Shown here piece by piece: positions 6,625 to 12,629 of a stretch of DNA of 12,629 nt; positions within the stretch are counted from its first letter, which is position 1; each line of letters begins with the position of its first letter. Under the pieces are notes generated by a model. The model had not been told where the DNA came from. It did not search any database and saw only the letters and a list, made by a program, of their open reading frames with translations. Both the position numbers and the translations under genes were made by a program. The DNA lies in assembly GCA_005883585.1 (NCBI GenBank), contig VBFD01000046.1, forward strand, positions 1-12,629. Reading direction: 5' to 3'. The stretch comes from UBA10449 sp005883585. Lineage in GTDB: Bacteria > Chloroflexota > Dormibacteria > Dormibacterales > Dormibacteraceae.

Positions 6625-6981
6625 GTGAACCGATATCGCATACCCATTGTCGTGGCGGTCGTCGCCATCTTCGTGGTCGCAGGCGGAGTCCTCATCTTCG
6701 CCAACCAGAGCGCCGGCGGCAAGGACGTCACGTTCAACGTGACTGTGACCGGCGGCAAGTCGATGTCGCCCGACACCTTGACGGCCCATCACAACGACAC
6801 CATCACCATCAACATCACCAGCGACACCGACGGCGAGGTGCACCTGCACGGCTACGACGTCCATTTCGAGACCAAGGCTGGCCAGGTGGTGTCGCAGACG
6901 TTCAAGGCTGACAAGAGCGCTGATTTCGAGATCGAATGGGAGTCGACCAGCACCCACCTCGGCCATCTAGTTGTGTCGTGA
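6625..6981 (+). CDS. Membrane-anchored cupredoxin-like domain protein without cysteine
   Basis: A 118-residue protein with an N-terminal signal anchor (hydrophobic 6-26). A beta-rich domain follows outside the cell membrane. From about residue 33 the pattern TFNVTVTGG, then HHNDTITINITSDTDGEVHLHGYDVH, then FKADKSADFEIEWE and HLGHLVV is that of cupredoxin-like proteins. Classical type 1 copper needs a Cys, and this protein has none, so it is not a blue copper electron carrier. Candidate ligands are His55, His56, His73, His75, His80, His111 and His114, plus Met47. Copper binding or delivery is inferred from the fold and from the CtaG-like neighbour. The GTG start has AGGAGG 8 nt upstream. Its stop TGA overlaps the ATG of the next gene (TGATG at 6979-6983), so the two are probably translated together and made in similar amounts. 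Confidence 0.8.
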   Translation: MNRYRIPIVVAVVAIFVVAGGVLIFANQSAGGKDVTFNVTVTGGKSMSPDTLTAHHNDTITINITSDTDGEVHLHGYDVHFETKAGQVVSQTFKADKSADFEIEWESTSTHLGHLVVS

Positions 6982-8372
6982 TGTTCGCCACCGCCATCTT
7001 TCTGCACGGATTCGGGCAGCGCTACGACCTGCCTGCATCGCTCGCTCTGTACCTGTTCGCAGCCGGCGGCGTCGTAGTCATCTCATTCGTGCTGGTCGTC
7101 CTGTTCGCGGGCGACCAGGTGGGTGCCAAGGCGGTCGTCTACCCGCGGCGCGCTGTGCCATTTCTGCTGCGTGTCGCCCAAACGCCGTGGCCGCGCGTCG
7201 CCGGTGGGATCATCGGCGTCCTGGGGCTCGCCACCATCATCGTGACGGGGCTCTTCGGCTCCAGCAAAGCCGAGCTGAATCCCGCCGAGTACCTGACGTG
7301 GATCTATTTCTGGGCGGGAACGGTGATCCTCTCCGGTCTCGTCGGAAACCTCTGGTACCTGCTCAACCCGTGGGCCGCGATTTACGACGCGATTACGCGA
7401 TTCGAGCGCCTAGGCCCAGTCTGGAAGCTGCCCAACGTAGGCATATGGCCTGCGGTCGTCGCCTACTTCGCATTTGCGTGCCTCGAGCTCACCAGCGGAA
7501 TGGCAAACCGGCCGTGGATCGTGGCGATCACGGCGTCGGCTTACACCGCTGTGACCCTCGCCGGCATGGTCTGGTTCGGGCGCGACGAGTGGCTCGAGCA
7601 CTGCGAGGCCTTCACTGTGTTGTTCGGAATCGTCGGCCGCTTCAGCCCCCTCGAAGCCGAGCGCGACGGGCAGCGACGCATCAACGCCGTGTACGTCAGG
7701 CCGTGGGGAGTCGGCCTGCTCCAGCCCAGCCCGACAGGCTGGGATCGCGTGCTCTTCGTGATCCTGATGCTGAGCACGCTCGCGTTCGACGGCATCGAAG
7801 CCACGCCGTCCTGGCAGAACTTCAACATCACCCTCGAGCCCCTGTGGCTGCCACTCGGTGCGTGGGGCTTCTTCGCCGTCAAGACCACCGGCCTGGTGCT
7901 GCTCACCGGAGCCTTCCTGCTCATCTTCATCGCGTTCATGGAGCTGGTCATTTACTTCGGTAACCGGCGCCTCGACCTGAAGGCGACAGTCACCGCCTTC
8001 GCCCTGACTCTCGTGCCTATCGCCCTCGTGTATAACGCCGCGCACAACTACAGCTACGTGGTGGTGCAGTCGCAGGCGCTGTTTCCGTTGCTCAACGACC
8101 CGCTGGCGAAGGGATGGCATCTCGTCCCGGCGCTCGCCGGCTACAAGCCCAGCTTCGCGCTGGCCCAGGCGTCGACGGTCTGGTTCGCCCAGATCATCCT
8201 GATCGTGGTCGGCCACGTCATCGCCGTGTATCTCTCGCACCTCAAGGCGGGCGAGAAGTTCCGAACAGCGCAAAGGGCGCTGCTCAGCCAGTACCCGATG
8301 CTGCTGCTGATGGTCATGTACACGATGACCAGCCTCTGGATCTTGGCCCAACCAATTACGGCGGGAGGTTGA
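6981..8372 (+). CDS. Large polytopic membrane protein with HGFGQRYDLP motif, function unknown
   Basis: A 463-residue protein with about ten or eleven hydrophobic segments (near 19-42, 73-92, 104-128, 154-173, 178-199, 257-272, 295-326, 335-354, 400-420, 439-457). The short N-terminus carries HGFGQRYDLP (9-18). Other striking stretches are NLWYLLNPWAAIYD (123-136), EWLEHCEAF (203-211) and YNAAHNYSY (351-359), with His9, His207, His355, His412 and His420 near membrane edges. From memory, relatives occur in high-GC Gram-positive genomes as hypothetical proteins, some labelled fenitrothion hydrolase; that label cannot be supported here. The frame is open back to 6936, but the ATG at 6981 overlaps the cupredoxin stop as TGATG and is preferred. 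CtaG follows 17 bp later. A membrane transporter or copper-handling partner is possible. Confidence 0.75.
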   Translation: MFATAIFLHGFGQRYDLPASLALYLFAAGGVVVISFVLVVLFAGDQVGAKAVVYPRRAVPFLLRVAQTPWPRVAGGIIGVLGLATIIVTGLFGSSKAELNPAEYLTWIYFWAGTVILSGLVGNLWYLLNPWAAIYDAITRFERLGPVWKLPNVGIWPAVVAYFAFACLELTSGMANRPWIVAITASAYTAVTLAGMVWFGRDEWLEHCEAFTVLFGIVGRFSPLEAERDGQRRINAVYVRPWGVGLLQPSPTGWDRVLFVILMLSTLAFDGIEATPSWQNFNITLEPLWLPLGAWGFFAVKTTGLVLLTGAFLLIFIAFMELVIYFGNRRLDLKATVTAFALTLVPIALVYNAAHNYSYVVVQSQALFPLLNDPLAKGWHLVPALAGYKPSFALAQASTVWFAQIILIVVGHVIAVYLSHLKAGEKFRTAQRALLSQYPMLLLMVMYTMTSLWILAQPITAGG

Positions 8373-8377
8373 TCACC

Positions 8378-8383
8378 TAGGCT
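8378..8383 (+). promoter_or_regulatory. Possible -10 box directly before the CtaG-like gene
   Basis: TAGGCT fits TANNNT and ends 6 nt before the GTG at 8390, a spacing expected for a leaderless transcript. The purine-rich GGGAGG at 8363-8368 is too far (over 20 nt) to serve this start. It could be an internal promoter within the module; read-through from upstream is the alternative. Confidence 0.28.
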
Positions 8384-8389
8384 CATCGC

Positions 8390-9163
8390 GTGAGCTGGCC
8401 GTTCGATCCCACGGTTTACGCGGGCCTGGCGGCGCTGTTCCTCGGCCATGCTTGGCTGGCCCGCGGGGCCGACGACGCGCAGGCCAAGCACACCTTCTAT
8501 TTCGGCCTCGGGGTCCTCACGTTATGGGTCGCGCTCGAGACGCCGATCGACACCATCAGCGACCACTACCTCGACAGCGTCCACATGTTGCAGCACGTCC
8601 TGCTGGGTTTCGTCGCGCCGCCTCTGATGCTTCTGGGTCTCTCGCCGAAGATGGCCGGCTCATTGGCGCGCGTCCCACTCGTGAGGGCGGTCACCGAGCC
8701 AGTTCCAGCACAGGTCGTCGCCGCCGCAGTCATGATCGGCTGGCATCTGCCCGCGCTCTACGACGCCACCCTTCATTCGGAATCTCTGCACGTCGTCGAG
8801 CACCTCATGTTCATCGGCGCCGGGCTCGTCCTGTACTGGCCCATCCTCGAGGCGACATCGGCCCAGGCTCGGTGGCAGCTCTCCCCGGTCCTCAAGCTCA
8901 TGTACATGCTTGCCGCGACCCTGCCGCAGGACGGAGTCGCCCTCGTCCTCCTGTTTTCGCGCGTTCCCTTCTACGAGTTCTACGTCCACGTGCCGAGGTT
9001 GATCGACTCGCTGACGCCAATCATCGACCAGACCCTCGCCGGCGCAGTACTGATGGTCCTGGGCAAAGCGACCCTTGCCGTCGCGGCCCTGGCGGTGTTC
9101 TTCCGGTGGTTCGGCAGCGAGCACGCAGACGATCGGACGCGTGTGAGGTGGGGGCTACGGTAG
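8390..9163 (+). CDS. CtaG-like cytochrome c oxidase assembly protein (caa3_CtaG family)
   Basis: A 257-residue protein with about seven hydrophobic helices, the normal size of caa3_CtaG-family proteins. These are membrane factors needed for copper centre formation in caa3-type heme-copper oxidases, as shown for Bacillus CtaG. Family marks are the histidine pairs in the membrane: VHMLQHVLLGFVAPPL (His65, His69), WHLPALYDATLH (His119) and LHVVEHLMF (His134, His138), then YWPILEA. These histidines are likely metal or heme contacts. The GTG at 8390 begins shortly before the first helix; there is no usable Shine-Dalgarno, and a TAGGCT box lies 6 nt upstream. It ends the four-gene membrane block and overlaps the convergent epimerase gene by 9 bp. 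Bacillus-type ctaG genes lie beside oxidase genes; no oxidase subunit gene is in this window. Confidence 0.88.
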   Translation: MSWPFDPTVYAGLAALFLGHAWLARGADDAQAKHTFYFGLGVLTLWVALETPIDTISDHYLDSVHMLQHVLLGFVAPPLMLLGLSPKMAGSLARVPLVRAVTEPVPAQVVAAAVMIGWHLPALYDATLHSESLHVVEHLMFIGAGLVLYWPILEATSAQARWQLSPVLKLMYMLAATLPQDGVALVLLFSRVPFYEFYVHVPRLIDSLTPIIDQTLAGAVLMVLGKATLAVAALAVFFRWFGSEHADDRTRVRWGLR

Positions 9164-10108
9164 GCCCAGCGTGACCGCCCTCTGAGCCGAATGCCGTTTG
9201 CGGAACCACGCCCAGGTTTGCTTGAGGCCGGAGTTGATGGAGACCTTCGCCTTCCATTCCAGGTAGCGCTGGGCGCGCGTCGGGTTCAGGCACGCGCGCC
9301 GCACCTCGAACTCGCGAGCAGGGAGGAACTCGGTCTTCGGGTGGCGGCCCGACTCTTCGAGCAGCCGCTTGACGATGGCGTTCACGCTGACCTCGCGCCC
9401 GCTGCCGATGTTCACCTCGCCGGAAGTGCGGCCGAACACCGCGGCCACATTCGCAGCCGCGACGTCAGTCACGTACACGAAATCGCGCGTCTGCCCGCCG
9501 TCGCCGTAGATACGTGGTCCGGCGCGATTCAGAAGGCGGTGGCAGGTGATGGCGACGACGCCCGACTCGCCGGTGCCGTCCTGGCGCGGGCCGAACACGT
9601 TGCCATACCGCAGCGCGAGCGTCGAGATCCCGTGGCGCAGTCCCAGGGCGACCATGTAGATCTCTTCTGCGCGCTTGGCCGCGCCGTAAGCCGAGAGCGG
9701 CGCCGGCTTGTAAATCTCGCGCGCCGGAAGCTTGGCGCCTTCGCCGTAGATCGATCCGCCTGACGACGCGATGACGATTCGTCCCGCGCCCGCTTTGATC
9801 GCAGAATCCAGGAGCCCAACTGTGCTCGCGACGCTCATCTTCACGTGCTCGCCAGGGTCGCGCGCCGCCCTCTGCACTCCGCCCTTGTCGGCGAGGTGGA
9901 GGACTACGTCGGGCTTGAACGTCGCCAGCGCTTTCGCCGCGGCCGGTGAGGCGCAATCGGCCGACACGACTTCAACCTCCAGCGGCAGCGGCTCGCCGCA
10001 CGGATGGCTGTGGTCGTCGATGACAAGCACCAACGCCTTGGACTCAACCAGCAGCTCCACCGTGTGCGTGCCGATGAAGCCCGCTCCGCCGGTGACGGCG
10101 ACCCGGAC
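9155..10108 (-). CDS. NAD-dependent epimerase/dehydratase (GalE-like extended SDR) with a non-standard start
   Basis: Extended short-chain dehydrogenase acting on a nucleotide sugar, most like UDP-glucose 4-epimerase or a related dehydratase. Read from 10108 the product has 317 residues, the normal size. It shows the Rossmann NAD motif VTGGAGFIG (5-13), a Ser-rich ASSGGSIYG segment (114-122), the catalytic YGAAK (Tyr141, Lys145), RYGNVFGPRQ and RDFVYVTDVA. The first standard start codon in frame is the GTG at 10060, which would cut off the glycine motif. Between the in-frame stop at 10163-10165 and 10060 there is no ATG, GTG, TTG or CTG. The best start is GTC at 10106-10108, 6 nt after a GAGAGGGAG ribosome-binding-like run; a single base change there would give GTG. 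It is convergent with the CtaG-like gene and divergent from ilvD. Exact substrate unknown. Confidence 0.85.
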   Translation of the reverse strand, partial: VRVAVTGGAGFIGTHTVELLVESKALVLVIDDHSHPCGEPLPLEVEVVSADCASPAAAKALATFKPDVVLHLADKGGVQRAARDPGEHVKMSVASTVGLLDSAIKAGAGRIVIASSGGSIYGEGAKLPAREIYKPAPLSAYGAAKRAEEIYMVALGLRHGISTLALRYGNVFGPRQDGTGESGVVAITCHRLLNRAGPRIYGDGGQTRDFVYVTDVAAANVAAVFGRTSGEVNIGSGREVSVNAIVKRLLEESGRHPKTEFLPAREFEVRRACLNPTRAQRYLEWKAKVSINSGLKQTWAWFRKRHSAQRAVTLGLP

Positions 10109-10134
10109 GCTGCTCTCCCTCTCGATGACGGGAC

Positions 10135-10140
10135 AGCTTA
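10135..10140 (-). promoter_or_regulatory. Possible -10 box of the epimerase gene
   Basis: The minus strand reads TAAGCT (TANNNT pattern) about 26 nt before the proposed epimerase start at 10108. A transcript from here would have a short leader holding the GAGAGGGAG run. This agrees with a start near 10108 rather than at 10060. No clear -35. Confidence 0.25.
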
Positions 10141-10163
10141 GCTTCTTCGTCCCGAGGTCGAGC

Positions 10164-10169
10164 TAGACT
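10164..10169 (+). promoter_or_regulatory. Possible -10 box of ilvD (leaderless transcript)
   Basis: TAGACT (TANNNT pattern) ends 8 nt before the GTG at 10178. There is no Shine-Dalgarno in the upstream 15 nt, so the transcript may start at or beside the start codon. The 69-bp region between ilvD and the epimerase gene must hold both promoters. Confidence 0.35.
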
Positions 10170-10177
10170 TCCCACTC

Positions 10178-11845
10178 GTGCCGCCTCGTGAGCTGCCGAG
10201 CCGTGCCCTGTACCAAGGCCGCGACCGCGCCGGCGCACGATCGTTCCTCCACGCGATCGGGCTGACGGCGGAGGACATCAAGAATCCTTTCGTCGGAGTC
10301 TCCAACTGCTGGCTCGAGACCATGCCGTGCAACTTCGGGCTCCGCGAGCTGGCGGTGCCGGTGAAGGCCGGCATCCGCGCCGCCGGCGCCAACCCGATGG
10401 AGTTCAACACCATCGCCATCTCCGATGGCATCACGATGGGCAGCGAGGGCATGAAGACCTCTCTGGTCAGCCGCGAGGTGATCGCCGATTCGATCGAGCT
10501 CGTAGGCCGCGGCCACCAATTCGACGCCATGTGCGCGATCTGCGCTTGCGACAAAACGATCCCCGCGTCCGCGATCGGCCTCATCCGCCTCGACCGCCCG
10601 GCCATCCTTTTATATGGCGGCTCGATCATGCCCGGGCGGTTCCGTGGGCGCGATGTCGCGGTTGGCGAGGTGTACGAGGCGATCGGCGCGGTCGCCGCGG
10701 GCAAGATGAGCGACGCCGACCTGGCGGAGCTGGAGCTGGTCGCATGCCCTGGTTCTGGCGCATGCGGAGGGCAATACACCGCGAACACCATGTCGATGCT
10801 CATGGAGGTGATCGGGCTCTCGCCCTTCGGCTTCAACTCGATCCCCGCGACGGACCCCGACAAGAAGCGCGCGGCGGAGGTTGCGGGCCGGCTGGTCATG
10901 CAGGTGCTGGACCAGGACCTTCGGCCCTCGCGCATCCTCACGCGTCGCGCCTTCGACAATGCGATCGCTGCGGTGGCCGCGAGCGGTGGCTCCACCAACG
11001 CGGTCCTTCATTTGCTCGCGATGGCTCGCGAGGTCGGCGTGGAGCTCTACATCGACGACATCGACCGCATCAGCCGTCGCACACCGCTCCTTTGCGATCT
11101 CAAGCCGGGCGGCCGCTTCGCCGCCGTCGAGCTCCATCGAGCCGGCGGCATCGGCGTGTTGACCAAGCGGCTGATCGAAGGTGGGTTCGTCGACGGCGAT
11201 GCGCTCACGGTCACGGGCCGGACGTTGGGCGAGGAATGCGAGTCGGTCAAAGAGACGGCTGGACAGGAGGTGGTGGCGCCGCTTTCCAGACCGCTGCGCC
11301 CCGAGGGCGGGCTCGTCGTGCTGCGCGGGTCGCTGGCTCCGGAGGGTTCGGTGGTCAAGGTGACTCAGCACACGCCGACCTCGCATCGCGGCCCGGCTCG
11401 CGTCTTCAATCGGGAAGAGGACGCCTTCGCCGCCGTCACCGGCGGCAAGATCAAGCCCGGCGACACAGTCGTGATCCGCTACGAAGGTCCGCGCGGTGGC
11501 CCGGGCATGCGGGAGATGCTGCAGGTGACCGCCGCCATCGTCGGCGAAGGGCTCGGCGAGACCGTCGCCATGGTCACGGATGGTCGTTTCTCAGGCGCCA
11601 CACAGGGATTCATGATCGGCCACGTCGCACCCGAGGCCGCGGTCGGGGGCCCGCTTGCCGCCCTTCAAGATGGGGACATCATCGACATCGATGTCGAAAG
11701 CCGGCGCCTCAACGTGGAAGGTGTCGACGTCGTCGCTCGACTGAAAGGCTGGTCGCCGCCCGAGCCCAACTACCGCAAGGGCGTCCTGGCCCGCTACGCG
11801 CTGCTGGTGGGTTCGGCATCAGACGGAGCGATGCTGAAGCCCTAG
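10178..11845 (+). CDS. ilvD: Dihydroxy-acid dehydratase IlvD, [2Fe-2S] type pattern
   Basis: Cytoplasmic enzyme of isoleucine, valine and (via valine) leucine and pantothenate synthesis; it removes water from 2,3-dihydroxy-3-methyl acids to give 2-oxo acids. The 555-residue length is usual for the family. Cluster cysteines are Cys51 in TMPCN, Cys124 in ACDKT and Cys196 in CPGSGACGGQYTANTM. Asp83 in SDGITMGSEG and Asp125-Lys126 (the lysine that is carbamylated in relatives) would bind Mg2+. The motif set (PCN, MEFNTI, GMKTSLVSREVIADSIE) is that of the plant and mycobacterial [2Fe-2S] enzymes, not the oxygen-sensitive [4Fe-4S] enzyme of E. coli. The C-terminal half has TDGRFSGATQGFMIGHVAPEA, the conserved active-site region. 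The GTG at 10178 is the only start after the upstream in-frame stop (10139-10141). It stands alone here, without other ilv genes. Confidence 0.97.
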   Translation: MPPRELPSRALYQGRDRAGARSFLHAIGLTAEDIKNPFVGVSNCWLETMPCNFGLRELAVPVKAGIRAAGANPMEFNTIAISDGITMGSEGMKTSLVSREVIADSIELVGRGHQFDAMCAICACDKTIPASAIGLIRLDRPAILLYGGSIMPGRFRGRDVAVGEVYEAIGAVAAGKMSDADLAELELVACPGSGACGGQYTANTMSMLMEVIGLSPFGFNSIPATDPDKKRAAEVAGRLVMQVLDQDLRPSRILTRRAFDNAIAAVAASGGSTNAVLHLLAMAREVGVELYIDDIDRISRRTPLLCDLKPGGRFAAVELHRAGGIGVLTKRLIEGGFVDGDALTVTGRTLGEECESVKETAGQEVVAPLSRPLRPEGGLVVLRGSLAPEGSVVKVTQHTPTSHRGPARVFNREEDAFAAVTGGKIKPGDTVVIRYEGPRGGPGMREMLQVTAAIVGEGLGETVAMVTDGRFSGATQGFMIGHVAPEAAVGGPLAALQDGDIIDIDVESRRLNVEGVDVVARLKGWSPPEPNYRKGVLARYALLVGSASDGAMLKP

Positions 11846-11855
11846 GTTCACCGGT

Positions 11856-12629
11856 CTAGGCGGCCCAGCGCACTCCTGGTCCTCGCGCACGCCGCACGTT
11901 CACACGATCAGGTGGGATGAACCTCACCTCGTCGCCCGCTTTCACCACCTGCCATCCGCCTTCGTGCACGAGCCGATGGTGGTAGTAGCAGAGAGGAAGT
12001 AGGTTCGGCAGGTCATTCGGCCCGCCCCGCGACCAGAACTCGATGTGGTGCGGAGTCGTCCAGTTGATGGGGCGGTCGCAGCCCGGCCCGCAGCAGCCGC
12101 GATAGCTGGCTTTCAGCCCCCGGCGCTGGGCCGGCGAGATGGCCCGCGTTGCCCGGCCGACATCGACCACTCGAGATTCGGCTTTCAAGACCCGGCTCAA
12201 GGTGCCGTCGCAGGCCAGCCGCTGAACGGTCTTGCTCGAGATCGGCATCCCTGTCTCCAGCTCTGAGGCCGCCGCCCCCAGCTCGCCCTTCAAGCCTTCC
12301 AGGGTGGTGGTGATGGTGATGTGCGGGCGGACCCCGTTGCGCTGGGGCAGCTTGCCCTCGTCCAGGGACTTGTAGACGATCTCGGTGAAGGCGTCGACGC
12401 GGCGCTGCTTGGGCGTCCGGATGTCTTCCTGGCCGAGGCGCTTGGCGAGCCCGTCGATCGCCGTCTTGAGGGCAGCGCCACTCTCGGGGTCGAGGACCCC
12501 GCTGAGGTGGTACATGCCGTTCATCTGGCTGATGTGGAGGAAGCGCTTTTCGTAGTCCTCCTCGGTGTCGCGGTCGAAGCCGTCGGGGTCGACCGCGTAA
12601 CGCATGTGTTTGCCGATCCAGTTCAGGTC
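11856..12629 (-). CDS. DUF222/HNH endonuclease-like protein (13E12-type), N-terminus outside the window
   Basis: C-terminal 257 codons of a protein whose frame runs off the right edge; the ATG at 12605 is internal, because family similarity continues upstream of it (LNWIGKHMRYAVDPDG). Counting from that ATG, residues 1-140 form the end of the DUF222 region, with FLHISQMNGMYHLSGVLDPESGAALKTA, RTPKQRRVDAF and the RLACDGTLSRV segment. The HNH nuclease domain follows: CCGPGCDRP (171-179), HH (186-187), Asn201, C206 and HH (209-210), ending HEGGW. The H-N-H residues are intact, so a metal-dependent nuclease is plausible, but the biological role of this multicopy family is unknown. It is convergent with ilvD, with a 10-bp gap. 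Many high-GC Gram-positive genomes carry dozens of copies, and they may act as recombination sites. Confidence 0.88.
   Translation of the reverse strand, partial: DLNWIGKHMRYAVDPDGFDRDTEEDYEKRFLHISQMNGMYHLSGVLDPESGAALKTAIDGLAKRLGQEDIRTPKQRRVDAFTEIVYKSLDEGKLPQRNGVRPHITITTTLEGLKGELGAAASELETGMPISSKTVQRLACDGTLSRVLKAESRVVDVGRATRAISPAQRRGLKASYRGCCGPGCDRPINWTTPHHIEFWSRGGPNDLPNLLPLCYYHHRLVHEGGWQVVKAGDEVRFIPPDRVNVRRARGPGVRWAA

Noticed and set aside
7410..8351. A 313-codon open frame antisense to the large polytopic membrane gene
   Set aside because: Charged, repetitive composition that mirrors the hydrophobic codons of the sense gene; no motif and no ribosome binding site.
10044..10238. A frameshift joining the 64-codon minus-strand frame to the epimerase
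   Set aside because: The glycine motif is already in the epimerase frame, so no frameshift is needed; the other frame is Arg-rich and overlaps the ilvD start.
10327..11859. A 510-codon open frame on the plus strand overlapping ilvD
   Set aside because: It is the +1-shifted shadow of ilvD: Arg/His/Pro/Ala-rich low-complexity composition typical of a wrong frame in high-GC DNA, while the ilvD frame carries all catalytic motifs.
11841..11860. CCTAG/CTAGG inverted repeat between ilvD and the HNH gene as a bidirectional terminator
   Set aside because: Only a 5-bp stem with a 10-nt loop and no T-run on either strand; it is made of the two stop-codon regions and is probably chance.

Overview
This is a dense, high-GC stretch of bacterial chromosome with twelve protein genes, two of them cut by the window edges. 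I see no rRNA, tRNA, insertion sequence, phage gene or CRISPR array. The largest gap without a gene is about 106 bases (5840-5945). Several features fit a soil actinobacterium or a relative in the Chloroflexota/Candidatus Dormibacterota sphere: high GC, frequent GTG starts, a lipoprotein ABC transporter, a DUF222/HNH (13E12-type) gene, a caa3-type CtaG protein, and start codons with a TANNNT box 6-8 nt upstream instead of a Shine-Dalgarno. The phylum cannot be fixed from this window.

Layout. (1) 2-832 (+): C-terminal part of a ROK-family sugar kinase or regulator. (2) 876-1967 and 1998-3092 (+): a two-transmembrane-type potassium channel with an unusual selectivity filter, then a DUF2252 kinase-like protein 30 bp downstream. 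(3) 5839 down to 3089 (-): a polar amino acid ABC importer in the order binding lipoprotein, permease, ATPase; the last two overlap as TGATG. (4) 5946-9163 (+): four membrane or periplasm-facing genes, namely an unknown 4-TM protein, a cupredoxin-like anchored protein, a large polytopic protein with an HGFGQRYDLP motif, and a CtaG-like oxidase assembly protein. (5) 10108 down to 9155 (-): a GalE-like extended SDR with no standard start codon that includes its NAD-binding motif. (6) 10178-11845 (+): ilvD, dihydroxy-acid dehydratase, with the cysteine pattern of the [2Fe-2S] type. (7) 11856-12629 (-): C-terminal part of a DUF222/HNH endonuclease-like protein.

How they work together. The ABC genes form one importer for an amino acid-like solute. 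The 5946-9163 block looks like a copper-handling or heme-copper oxidase maturation module: CtaG-type proteins serve copper insertion into cytochrome oxidase, and the cupredoxin-like protein sits outside the membrane with many histidines and no cysteine. This block is the best candidate for something poorly described. IlvD supplies the branched-chain amino acid pathway. The epimerase would serve nucleotide-sugar metabolism. All three convergent gene ends are packed tightly (4-bp overlap, 9-bp overlap, 10-bp gap), and I found no convincing intrinsic terminator anywhere.
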